Source: Methylomonas sp. ZR1
Lineage (GTDB): Bacteria; Pseudomonadota; Gammaproteobacteria; Methylococcales; Methylomonadaceae
DNA length: 64,000 bases
Assembly (NCBI RefSeq): GCF_013141865.1
Contig: NZ_RCST01000001.1
Span: 4,340,001-4,404,000 of the forward strand
Direction of reading: 5' to 3'
Position numbers and translations under genes: made by a program. This document shows, piece after piece, positions 16,397 through 24,415 of the stretch; positions within the stretch are counted from its first letter, which is position 1, and every line of letters begins with the position of its first letter. The notes beneath the pieces were generated by a model. The model ran no database searches and was not told the DNA's origin. It was given only the letters and a program-made list of their open reading frames with translations.

Positions 16397-17551
16397 TTAC
16401 AATACGACTTCGCTGCTGGTATAGACGCGCTTCACGCCGAAGTGCTCTTTCCAACGCCGTTGCGCGCGGTAGCCGGCGATTTCCTCTTCCTGGGTATGGC
16501 CGTGCGGAAACTCGGCGGGTACGTCGCTATCCGACCATAGGCCAAGCCGTTTGCGTTCCAGGCGCTGATCGATCAGCCAGTCGTTGTAGCTTTCGTGCAC
16601 CAGATGGCCGTCCGGCGCGCCGAGCAAGGCCGCGCGGGTGCGTTGGTCGCGTTCCAAATACAGGTTTAATTCCTTGTCGTCGATCTGAGCCGGTTCTACC
16701 TCCACTGAATAGCCGGCTTCCGTTAACTCTTGGCCGGCGATGGCGGCGAAAATGGCTTGTTCTTCCAGGCTTAATTCGCGCCGATAGCGGCCTATCCATT
16801 GGGTGCTGACCGGCTGGCCCAATGGCGCGTGATCGCGGGTTTGGCCGCGGCGCTGGGCGATGGTGCCTTGATGAAAGTCCAGCAAGGCCGGAGAAAACGC
16901 TTCGCCGAGAAACTCGCAGACCGTCCGCAATACCGGCAGCGGGTCCCGGGCCAACTGTTCGTAGCTGACATCCAGCCATTGCCCGCTGTCGAGTTTTTCC
17001 CGCCACGGTTTTACTGCGTTCTGGCAAAGCTTCCAGGTGCGTGCCGCCGCGTAAATATTGGTGGGGCCGAATGCGGAACGCAGATATTCGGCGCTGGCAT
17101 CACGGCCGTCGCGGGTCAGAAACACAAATTGCGCATTTGGAAAGTCCTCCAGAATCTGCCCGACATAAAACAGGTTGTGCGGGGTCTTTTCGCCCCAGCG
17201 CGGCTTGTTTTGCAGGCGGGCATAGCGTTCGAACATCGCGGTATAGATGCCGGCGAAGCTGGGCTGCGGCGCGCTGGCTAAAATCTCGTCAACGATAGTC
17301 GCCGGATTAACCGGCATATCCCAGAACGGTGTCTTTAAACCAAACACCATTTCATCGGCCAGAGTACGTAGGTTTTGGATTTGTGACAGATCGCCGTAGC
17401 TGAACAGATAAGGCCGGAAACGCGGGTAATACCAGGCCACTTCCGGCACGGCGATGCGCGGGTGATTGCCCAGCATGGCCATCAACAGCGTGGTGCCGGA
17501 GCGCTCCGAGCCGATGATGAATAGCGGTCGTTCCTTCAATGTAATTGCCAT
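16397..17551 (-). CDS. Sulfotransferase family protein (PAPS-type) with C-terminal extension
   Basis: 384 residues. The 5'-phosphosulfate loop is IIGSERSGTTLLMAML (residues about 12-27) and the 3'-phosphate motif is FVFLTRDGRDASAEYLRSAF, as in cytosolic and bacterial PAPS-dependent sulfotransferases (Sulfotransfer_3 type). Residues about 290-384 extend beyond the core, are rich in charged residues (HGHTQEEEIAGYRAQRRWKE) and have no domain I recognise. Placed between an ABC importer and AprA/B-like genes, it may act on a sulfated or sulfonated substrate, possibly in reverse to recover the sulfuryl group; the direction is a guess. Confidence 0.85.
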   Translation of the reverse strand: MAITLKERPLFIIGSERSGTTLLMAMLGNHPRIAVPEVAWYYPRFRPYLFSYGDLSQIQNLRTLADEMVFGLKTPFWDMPVNPATIVDEILASAPQPSFAGIYTAMFERYARLQNKPRWGEKTPHNLFYVGQILEDFPNAQFVFLTRDGRDASAEYLRSAFGPTNIYAAARTWKLCQNAVKPWREKLDSGQWLDVSYEQLARDPLPVLRTVCEFLGEAFSPALLDFHQGTIAQRRGQTRDHAPLGQPVSTQWIGRYRRELSLEEQAIFAAIAGQELTEAGYSVEVEPAQIDDKELNLYLERDQRTRAALLGAPDGHLVHESYNDWLIDQRLERKRLGLWSDSDVPAEFPHGHTQEEEIAGYRAQRRWKEHFGVKRVYTSSEVVL

Positions 17552-17618
17552 AAGGTTTTCTCTCGATCTTTATCACTACGCCGCAAGAATCGGCAGGGTT
17601 GAATGGCTCTGTTTTGTG

Positions 17619-17867
17619 TTAACGCAGCAAATACGGAATTTCCACGCTGACCGCGCCGGTTGGGCAATCCTTCTCACACGGCAAGCAGTACCAACACTCG
17701 TCGAAGGTCATCTGGGCCTTGCCCGTCAGGGGATTGATCGCCAACACATCGAGCGGGCAGGCTTCCACACACACGGTGCAACCCTTGTCGGCGATGCATT
17801 TGTTCTCGTCGATAGTGACCGGCACATTGCTGCGCTGAATCGCGCTGGGGAATGAGGATTTGCTCAT
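17619..17867 (-). CDS. AprB-like ferredoxin with two [4Fe-4S] clusters
   Basis: 82 residues with two four-cysteine sets: KCIADKGCTVCVEACP (CX5CX2CX3C) and ECWYCLPCEKDCPTGA (CX2CX2CX3C). The second matches AprB of adenylylsulfate reductase (CWECYSCVKMCPQGA) more closely than general 2[4Fe-4S] ferredoxins. AprB proteins of sulfate reducers are about 150 residues, so the C-terminal tail that wraps AprA is absent. The ATG overlaps the flavoprotein stop (ATGA), implying a stoichiometric complex of the two. Confidence 0.88.
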   Translation of the reverse strand: MSKSSFPSAIQRSNVPVTIDENKCIADKGCTVCVEACPLDVLAINPLTGKAQMTFDECWYCLPCEKDCPTGAVSVEIPYLLR

Positions 17868-19606
17868 GGTGCAACCGCCTCCGATGTTTGGGTTGGATTG
17901 ATGCGTAAACGCTGATAAGCGGTTTTTTCCTGGTCGTCGACCGGGATGACGTAAGGTTCCAACGGTCGTTTGAAACAGGCCATGTCGCCGCCGGCATTTT
18001 TGTGCAATTGCACGTGCACCAGCCAGTCAGCGTCGTTGCGCGCCGGGTAATCGACTCTGGCGTGGTAAAGCCCCCAACGGCTTTCGGTGCGATATAGAGA
18101 GGCGCGCGCCGCCATTTCCGCGCAATCGCGGATCGCGTGCACTTCCATGGCCCGCATCAATTCGTGGGGATGGTTGGCGTGCAATACCTCCAGGTCGTCG
18201 CGGATGCTGTCGAAGCGTTCCAAGCCGATTTCCATCTTGCGGGTGACTTTAGGCGGCTGCAGATAATCGTTGACCATACGCCTTAATTTGTATTCGACTT
18301 GGGCCGGCGGCAATCCGGATTCGCGTTTTAACGGTGCCCACACCCGTTGCCGTTCGGCGTCCAGTTGCGCCGAATCGACCTCCGCCTGCCCGTGTTCGTT
18401 GGCATGGCGCGCCGCCGATTCGCCGGCAAAGCCGCCATAAACAAAGGCGCCAAGCATGTAATTGTGCGGTACGCATGCCAGATCGCCGGCGGCATACAGG
18501 CCCGGCACGGTGGTGGCTGCGTGTTCGTCCACCCAGACACCGGAAGCCGAATGGCCGCTGCATAAGCCAATTTCGGAGATGTGCATTTCGACCATGCGTT
18601 CGCGGTAATTGGTGCCGCGCCCGGCATGAAAGCGGCCGCGGCTGGGACGTTCGTTGCCGTGCAAGATGGTTTCGATGGTGTCTATGGTTTCCTCAGCCAG
18701 ATGATCCAATTTCAGGAATACCGGACCGTTGCCGCTTTCCAGTTCGTTATAAAACTCCTGCATCATCTGTCCGGACCAGTAATCGCATTCGATAAAACGC
18801 TGGCCTTTGCTGTTGGCGGTATAGCCGCCGAATGGGCCGGTAACATAGGCGCAGGCCGGGCCGTTGTAATCCTTGATTAATGGGTTGATCTGGAAGCATT
18901 CGATGCCGGACAGTTCCGCGCCGGCGTGATAGGCCATGCTGTAACCGTCGCCGGCGTTGGTCGGGTTTTCGTAGGTGCCGAACAAGTAACCGGAGGCCGG
19001 TAAGCCCAAACGGCCGGCGGCGCCGGTGGCCAGCACGACCGATTTGGCCTTGATCACATGAAAATCCGCCGTGCGGCAGTCGAATGCAAACGCGCCGGCA
19101 ATCCGGCCGTCCGCGCCGACAATCAAGCGCGTGGCTACCAGGCGATTAGTGATTTCGACGCGGTTGCGTTTTAACTGCCGGTATAGAATCTTTTTAATAT
19201 CGTGGCCTTCCGGCATCGGCAGTACGTAGGTGCCCATGTGATGCACTTTTTTTACGGCATAATCGCCGGTTTCGTCCTTTTCGAATTTCACGCCCCAGCG
19301 GTCAAGTTCTTCGATCATCGCAAAGCTGTTGCGAGCATAGGCCAGCACGGTTTTCTGATTGACGATGCCGTCGTTGGCGACGGTGATTTCCCGCACGTAT
19401 TGTTCCGGCGTGGCATGACCGGGTACCACGGCGTTGTTCAGGCCGTCCATGCCCATGGAGATGGCACCACTACGTTTGACGTTGGCTTTTTCCAGCAGCA
19501 AAACCTTTAAATTCGGATTGGCTTGCTTGGCTTTGACCGCCGCCATCGGCCCGGCCGTGCCGCCGCCGATGACTAGTACGTCCACTGCGTGTTCGATGGT
19601 ATTCAT
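17864..19606 (-). CDS. AprA-like FAD-dependent oxidoreductase (fumarate reductase/adenylylsulfate reductase family)
   Basis: 580 residues. The FAD-binding Rossmann motif is VDVLVIGGGTAGPMAAVKA; the second FAD contact is TTVPGLYAAGDLA. The stretch CSGHSASGVWVDE recalls the SHSGCCGIWV region of AprA. The HPTG, RGEGG and GANRLGGNS motifs of SdhA/FrdA are absent, so succinate/fumarate is unlikely. Fusion-like coupling to an AprB-like ferredoxin supports an Apr-type electron path. No sat, aprM or qmo genes occur nearby, so classical APS reduction or sulfite oxidation is unproven. It lies in an operon with organosulfur transport and sulfotransferase genes, directly after the GntR gene with a 3-bp gap. 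Confidence 0.85.
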   Translation of the reverse strand: MNTIEHAVDVLVIGGGTAGPMAAVKAKQANPNLKVLLLEKANVKRSGAISMGMDGLNNAVVPGHATPEQYVREITVANDGIVNQKTVLAYARNSFAMIEELDRWGVKFEKDETGDYAVKKVHHMGTYVLPMPEGHDIKKILYRQLKRNRVEITNRLVATRLIVGADGRIAGAFAFDCRTADFHVIKAKSVVLATGAAGRLGLPASGYLFGTYENPTNAGDGYSMAYHAGAELSGIECFQINPLIKDYNGPACAYVTGPFGGYTANSKGQRFIECDYWSGQMMQEFYNELESGNGPVFLKLDHLAEETIDTIETILHGNERPSRGRFHAGRGTNYRERMVEMHISEIGLCSGHSASGVWVDEHAATTVPGLYAAGDLACVPHNYMLGAFVYGGFAGESAARHANEHGQAEVDSAQLDAERQRVWAPLKRESGLPPAQVEYKLRRMVNDYLQPPKVTRKMEIGLERFDSIRDDLEVLHANHPHELMRAMEVHAIRDCAEMAARASLYRTESRWGLYHARVDYPARNDADWLVHVQLHKNAGGDMACFKRPLEPYVIPVDDQEKTAYQRLRINPTQTSEAVAP

Positions 19607-19609
19607 GGT

Positions 19610-20347
19610 TTATCGCTCGATGCGTGCGCGTAGTTGAAAGTTATCCGCCCGGCAATACAGGTATTCGAAATCCAGCGGCGCCCCGTCCTTGGTGTGCGTC
19701 AGCCGTTCGATACGCAAAACGGGCGAGCCGTCCGCAATTTGCAGCAAGGCCGCGAGTTCTGCATCGGCCAGCACGGCGTCTATGCTCAGATCGGCATAAC
19801 CCAATGCAATGGCGTAGTCGTTTTCCAGAATCAGGAAGATGTCGCGCGTGGCGAGGTTTTCCTGCGCTAGCCGCTTGCCGAGGGGAGCGGTCACATAAGT
19901 CACATCCAAAGATACCGGCTGGCGATTCAGATGGCGGACCCGCTTTAGTTCGGTAACCGGTTCGCCTTCCGCCAGACCCAGCTTTTGCGCAACAGCCGGG
20001 CCTGCCGGCAGATGTTTGATGCCGACCACGCGGTTGTAGATTTCGTGGCCTTGCTTCGAGAAAGCTTCGGCAAACCCTTGTAGACGGGCCAAGGATTGAA
20101 ATGGCTTGGGCAAGGAAACGAACATGCCTTTGCCGGCCACCTTGAACAACACACCCTCCTTTTCCAACTCGCCCAAGGCCTGGCGTACCGTGATACGGCT
20201 AACGCCGTAGCGGCTCATCAACTCGCTTTCCGACGGTAGGCGTGCGTGAGGTTTATAGACGCCGGCCACGATGCGCGTCCGCAATTCATCGCGGATGCGG
20301 GCGTATAAGGAACCGGGCGGTGTGATGTGGGCTTTGTCGGCAAGCAT
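19610..20347 (-). CDS. GntR family regulator with UTRA ligand domain (HutC type)
   Basis: 245 residues. An N-terminal winged HTH (PSESELMSRYGVSRITVRQA then LGELEKEGVLFKVAGKGMFV) is followed by a UTRA ligand domain with conserved RLTHTKDGAPLDFEYLYCR near the C-terminus. It is the first gene of the operon that continues into the AprA/B-like, sulfotransferase and importer genes, so it probably senses a pathway substrate or intermediate and autoregulates through the palindrome just upstream. Confidence 0.92.
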   Translation of the reverse strand: MLADKAHITPPGSLYARIRDELRTRIVAGVYKPHARLPSESELMSRYGVSRITVRQALGELEKEGVLFKVAGKGMFVSLPKPFQSLARLQGFAEAFSKQGHEIYNRVVGIKHLPAGPAVAQKLGLAEGEPVTELKRVRHLNRQPVSLDVTYVTAPLGKRLAQENLATRDIFLILENDYAIALGYADLSIDAVLADAELAALLQIADGSPVLRIERLTHTKDGAPLDFEYLYCRADNFQLRARIER

Positions 20348-20351
20348 TTAA

Positions 20352-20379
20352 GTCATAACTGGTCATTACGGGTTATGAC
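20352..20379. promoter_or_regulatory. Candidate operator for the GntR regulator
   Basis: A perfect 8-bp inverted repeat GTCATAAC and GTTATGAC lies five bases upstream of the GntR start, with the related word TGGTCATTA between the arms and a further TGACTCGTCA to its right. GntR/HutC operators are short palindromes of this kind. Similar words (GATGACTGGTCAA) recur at about 24190, some 245 bp upstream of the arylsulfate sulfotransferase start, hinting at a shared regulon. Confidence 0.55.
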
Positions 20380-20583
20380 TCGTCAACGCAAATGACATGC
20401 CAGCGCTAGAGACGCATTGCTTATATGCCGCTAACCAAATGATTTTATGAAATAAGTTGTGAGTTGACGTCGAGCGGCGTAACGACTTTGGCGACTGCAA
20501 AACGTTGCCAAGTGCTGATCAGGGAACAGCGATTGCTGGTGCATTGATCGAATACAAGCAGACCATCGATATGGCTCCTAGGC

Positions 20584-20991
20584 TCATTCTAGGGAAAAGG
20601 TCAGCGGTACTGCTACCCAATGGAACGGGGCTATCGATGCGTCATAAGGTTCAAACTGCCATTGCGATACGGCTTTCACCGCATACTGGTTCAGCGCTTC
20701 GCGAGATGATTTTAAGACTTTGGTCCCACATGTAGTTCCGTTTGGTTTAATGCATAGTTGAATAACGACTACGTCTTTAGAACCAGGTATTTGAAATTTG
20801 CTAGGAAATTCAGGGGCCACCATTTTTAGTACTTTTAACTTCGTTCCTTGAGGTCCTCGCGCAAAACCACCGGAATTATCGACCAACCGAGCACCATTTG
20901 AGGAACAACCCAACAGCAGTATTGTCATCAGCACGATGATCCCGTTGCGCCAAAATCCGCAGGGAAATCCTGGATTTTTCTTGATCAGCAT
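20584..20991 (-). CDS. Lipoprotein with TonB C-terminal-like domain
   Basis: 135 residues. Positively charged N-terminus, a hydrophobic stretch and a lipobox ending LLLGCSS (about residues 26-31) indicate a lipoprotein. The rest (VLKMVAPEFPSKF, then VVVIQLCIKPNGTTCGTKVL and YAVKAVSQWQFEPY) follows the TonB C-terminal fold used by TonB and by TonB-C carrier proteins. It has no proline-rich spacer, so it is not a functional energy transducer by itself. It sits between the sulfatase and the GntR gene; its role there is unknown. Confidence 0.75.
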   Translation of the reverse strand: MLIKKNPGFPCGFWRNGIIVLMTILLLGCSSNGARLVDNSGGFARGPQGTKLKVLKMVAPEFPSKFQIPGSKDVVVIQLCIKPNGTTCGTKVLKSSREALNQYAVKAVSQWQFEPYDASIAPFHWVAVPLTFSLE

Positions 20992-21050
20992 TCGATTTTT
21001 GTTGCCGTATACAGGGAGGCTGGTTTGAAAGGTAAATGTACACTCAGTCG

Positions 21051-22472
21051 CTAATCTCCCACCAAAGAACGGTAACGATCCGCCTGGACTTTGCCGTCCA
21101 CGGCATGGCTGCCCACATCGTCAGTAATGGGCAGCATCGACGCATTCCACTCATCCCATTGTTGTTTGAGCCGGGTAAACACCTCGGGATTTTTTTCCGC
21201 CAGATTGGCGCGTTCGCGCTGATCCGCGACGACATCGAACAGAAATTCGTTGTCGGCGATTTTCAGATATTTCCAGTTACCCAAACGCACGGCGCGCTGT
21301 TTGTTGGCCTTGTAGCGCCAGAACAGAGTGCGCGGATACGGATTCTCGGCTCCTAAAATCACCGGCAGCAGGTTTTCACCGTCCGGCTTGTAGGCGGCAT
21401 CCGGTGTGCCACTGGCGGCGGCCAGCAAAGTGGGCAGCCAATCCATGCTAATCGCCACTTGCTCCGTCACCTGAGCCGGTTTGATTTTTTCCGGCCAGCG
21501 CACCAGCGCCGGCACCCGGATACCGCCTTCGAGTAACTCGGTTTTTTGGCCGGAAAATGGCCAGGTCTTGGAGAAGCGCTCGCCGCCGTTATCGCTGGTG
21601 AACACCACGATGGTGTTTTGATCCAGACCGCGTTGTTCCAGGGTTTGCAAAACCCGGCCAATCGCGGCATCCAGTGTGGTCACCATCTTGGCGTAGGTTG
21701 CCAGATTGCCGCCGTCGTAATGAAATAGGCTTTTGATTTCCCGGGAAGTAGCTTCGTCTTGCGGCCCTTCCCAAGGCCAGTGCGGCGCGGTGAAATGCAG
21801 GGACAGAAAAAACGGTTTGTTGCCATCCTGTTTGCCGATGTAGTCTACGGCGCGGTTGGCAAGCAGATCGGTGTAATAACCCACCTGATGTACCGGCACT
21901 TCGCCTTCGAACAAATCTTCCCTGGCATTTTCACCGCTGCCGGCTTTGTGGGTGAAATAATCGATGGCGCCGCCGTAGTTGCCAAAAAACACATCGTAGC
22001 CGCTTTTTAACGGGCCGAATTTCGGCAACGAACCCAGATGCCATTTGCCGAACAAAGCCGTGGTGTAGCCGGTTTTCTTTAGTAACGAAGGTAGGGTTGG
22101 ATGTTCCGGCGGCAGGCCGATGGTGTCCGATGCGCCGGCGATGGGTTCTTCCAAACCGCCGCGCAAACGATATTGATAGCGGCCGGTTATCAAACCAAAG
22201 CGCGTCGCCGAGCACACCGCCGAGTTGGAGTAGGCCTGAGTAAAGCGCAGCCCTTGCTGGGCAAGCCTATCGAGTTGCGGCGTTTGAAAATCGGTTTGAC
22301 CGTAGACGCTCAGGTCGCCGTAACCCAGATCGTCGGCCAGGATGAAAATGATATTGGGCTGGCCTTTTTTATCGGCGGCAAACGGAAAATTCCAGCTAGT
22401 GGCAATGGATGCCAGCGAGAGCGCCGAGAGCCCTTTCAGCACGCGGCGACGATTGTTGTTAAATGAGCTCAA
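21051..22472 (-). CDS. Tat-exported sulfatase (arylsulfatase family)
   Basis: 473 residues. The N-terminus NNNRRRVLKGLSALSL is a twin-arginine signal, so the folded enzyme is exported to the periplasm. The metal site starts IIFILADDLGYGDL (D47, D48). The catalytic motif is C87-S-A-T-R-F-G-L-I-T-G-R, a CxAxR variant of the CxPxR sulfatase signature in which the cysteine is oxidised to formylglycine. It hydrolyses sulfate esters to free sulfate. The start codon is TTG, with GGAA upstream; no ATG fits. It is followed by a TonB-C lipoprotein and preceded by the arylsulfate sulfotransferase on the same strand. A formylglycine-generating enzyme is not encoded in the window. Confidence 0.9.
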   Translation of the reverse strand: MSSFNNNRRRVLKGLSALSLASIATSWNFPFAADKKGQPNIIFILADDLGYGDLSVYGQTDFQTPQLDRLAQQGLRFTQAYSNSAVCSATRFGLITGRYQYRLRGGLEEPIAGASDTIGLPPEHPTLPSLLKKTGYTTALFGKWHLGSLPKFGPLKSGYDVFFGNYGGAIDYFTHKAGSGENAREDLFEGEVPVHQVGYYTDLLANRAVDYIGKQDGNKPFFLSLHFTAPHWPWEGPQDEATSREIKSLFHYDGGNLATYAKMVTTLDAAIGRVLQTLEQRGLDQNTIVVFTSDNGGERFSKTWPFSGQKTELLEGGIRVPALVRWPEKIKPAQVTEQVAISMDWLPTLLAAASGTPDAAYKPDGENLLPVILGAENPYPRTLFWRYKANKQRAVRLGNWKYLKIADNEFLFDVVADQRERANLAEKNPEVFTRLKQQWDEWNASMLPITDDVGSHAVDGKVQADRYRSLVGD

Positions 22473-22528
22473 AGCTTATTCCAATGTATGGTTCAAAGTG
22501 ACGGTTTGGAAGCTCTACGTAGTTAAAT

Positions 22529-23947
22529 TCAAGGATTGGCCGGAACGCGATAGTGGGTGACGTCCTGAGCTTTAACCGGCTTCTCGGAATGCGGTGTGCC
22601 GGTTGGCGCCCAATCGTACGGTACCGGCTGCGCGCGGTACACGGTGTTGCTGGATATTGGCTGAGGATCGTCGGCACGCAGTTGGCTGAAATAGGGACTG
22701 ATATATTCCCAGACGATTTCGCCCTTGGCGGTTACCTGCAAGAAGCGGCCATTCATGCCTTCATCGATCAGGGTATTGCCGTTGGGCAAACGACGCGCGC
22801 TGCTGATGTACGAGCTATAAAAGCTGTAATTGGGCCGGCCGGAGTCGGCACCGGTATATTGCCAGACGATTTCCTTCTTGACCGGGTCTATCTCCAATAC
22901 CCGCGAACCGAGTTGGCCGCCAACGCCCAATGTTACCGGTGGATAGCCGGCGGCGCCTTGATTATCGAACACTAGTAAATTGCCCTCGCCGGGCAGGCCT
23001 TTGGGAATGATGTGCGCATCATGCTGACCGCTGATCTGGTCAACCGGCCGAGGCACTTTGTTCTCGAAACTTGCTGGCGTAAAATCCGGACCGATGCGCC
23101 AGACGACCTTGCCGGTCTTTTTCTCGATGATGGCGATGAAGTTGGCTTCGCGCGAATCGATCAATAAATTATCGGGATGAAAACGCTGATCGCCGGCATC
23201 GAACCATTTGTTGGGGCCGACGACGGACATATTGTTGAAATGCAAATAGTCGAACGGCTTGGTTTTATCGTTGCCCCGGCCCAGAGTTTCGTGCAGATAT
23301 TTAAGTGAGGCCTTGCTAAAGCCAAACTCGTTCAAGTGATCGTAGGCATGCCATTTCCAGACCGCCTGGCCTTTGGGGTCGACTTCGTAAATACCGTCGT
23401 CCAGCAATTTATCGGCCTTGAAGCCTTTGACCGGCTTTTCGTAGTTAATCAAAATTACGGTATTGCCGTTGGGTAATCGGTGCCAGTCGTGATGCTGTCT
23501 GATGGCAGTGCCGTAACCGTTGGTGTCGTTACTGTTACCGGACGCCGCATAGGAATCCTGGGCTTTGGCGCCGCCCCACTGCCAAACCACCTTGCCATCC
23601 CAATCCACTTCACCTATCGATTGCGGCTCTTTGCTATTGTTACCGCCACCGGTAGGGCCGGAAAACTGCAACAACACATGGCCTTGCTGGCCGTTGATCA
23701 ATTGCGGGTCAAGGAATAGAGGCGGTTGACCGGTATTCGCCCATTGATGCACCTCGTTACCGTTCAAGTCGATCAGATGGGTCTTTTTGTCCGCGCCGGA
23801 AAACAACACATAACTGTTATAGCTTTTACCTGGATCGTAGCGGGTAACGCCGGTGGGATAAATGCTCGGCGCTGCGAAGGAGAGATTCGCGGTGGCCGAG
23901 GCCAAAACCAGAGGTATTAGTGCGAAATGGGGGTGTTTTTTAAGCAT
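22529..23947 (-). CDS. Arylsulfate sulfotransferase (ASST family), periplasmic
   Basis: 472 residues with a signal peptide (MLKKHPHFALIPLVLASATA, cleaved near SFAAPS). Several blades of the ASST propeller are visible as repeats such as GEVDWDGKVVWQWGG, YEVDPKGQAVWKWHAYDH and LEIDPVKKEIVWQYTG. The histidine motifs IRQHHDWHRLPNGNTVI and SGQHDAHIIPKG are candidate active-site residues of this PAPS-independent family, which moves sulfate from one phenol ester to another through a sulfo-histidine. A clear ribosome site (agaggaa) precedes the ATG. It appears to head the sulfatase segment of the cluster. No dsbA/dsbB homologue is directly attached, unlike some assT loci. Confidence 0.85.
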   Translation of the reverse strand: MLKKHPHFALIPLVLASATANLSFAAPSIYPTGVTRYDPGKSYNSYVLFSGADKKTHLIDLNGNEVHQWANTGQPPLFLDPQLINGQQGHVLLQFSGPTGGGNNSKEPQSIGEVDWDGKVVWQWGGAKAQDSYAASGNSNDTNGYGTAIRQHHDWHRLPNGNTVILINYEKPVKGFKADKLLDDGIYEVDPKGQAVWKWHAYDHLNEFGFSKASLKYLHETLGRGNDKTKPFDYLHFNNMSVVGPNKWFDAGDQRFHPDNLLIDSREANFIAIIEKKTGKVVWRIGPDFTPASFENKVPRPVDQISGQHDAHIIPKGLPGEGNLLVFDNQGAAGYPPVTLGVGGQLGSRVLEIDPVKKEIVWQYTGADSGRPNYSFYSSYISSARRLPNGNTLIDEGMNGRFLQVTAKGEIVWEYISPYFSQLRADDPQPISSNTVYRAQPVPYDWAPTGTPHSEKPVKAQDVTHYRVPANP

Positions 23948-24370
23948 GAAGCCTATTCCTCTTAATTAAAGTCGGCAAAATCCAAGGGGCGAACAGTGAG
24001 GGGCTATGCACTCGCCATCCCCACCGCGTTAATCATGAGTATTCAGCAACTTCCATACCATCTGCAAACTCTGGTGCGCAAGCGGGATGGCCTAGGCTTT
24101 ATTTACTTCAAGCAATTGATTTTTATTGATTTATATAAAGCGCATAGGCGGCGAATGTACCAATGACTGGCTATCGATGACCTTGAAAGTGATGACTGGT
24201 CAACAGTGTTGCAGCAATATCAGTCTCGGGAGAAGCTGTCTGGAGTCAGGGGACTTTTATGTTCTGGGCACGGCCATCGTGATCGATTAGCCTGGAATAA
24301 AGTGGTCGCTTTGGATTTTGCAGGATAGGCTGAAATTGATGCCTATGTTTAGGGGACGGCGAAGTTTGTA
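23948..24370. other. Intergenic region upstream of the arylsulfate sulfotransferase
   Basis: About 420 bp without a convincing gene. A 43-codon plus-strand frame (24035-24166) has no ribosome site or recognisable product. Words like TGACTGG and GATGACTGGTCAA (about 24163-24203) resemble the candidate GntR operator upstream of the regulator gene. The region should contain the promoter for the sulfotransferase-sulfatase genes. Confidence 0.4.
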
Positions 24371-24403
24371 AAAAATCGCTGGGCTTTAGCGAAACAGCCC
24401 AGC
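24371..24403 (-). terminator. Rho-independent terminator of the small secreted-protein gene
   Basis: On the minus strand an 8-bp perfect stem (GCTGGGCT and AGCCCAGC, loop of 10) is followed by GATTTTTTA. It lies 12 bp after the stop codon of the 118-residue protein gene. Confidence 0.88.
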
Positions 24404-24415
24404 ACTATTCAAGCC

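Noticed and set aside
17864..19606. Succinate dehydrogenase or fumarate reductase flavoprotein subunit
   Set aside because: The active-site motifs HPTG, RGEGG and GANRLGGNS are missing, and no sdhB/C/D-like genes are adjacent; the AprA-like call fits better.
24035..24166. 43-codon ORF upstream of the arylsulfate sulfotransferase
   Set aside because: Too short, no ribosome site and no recognisable product.
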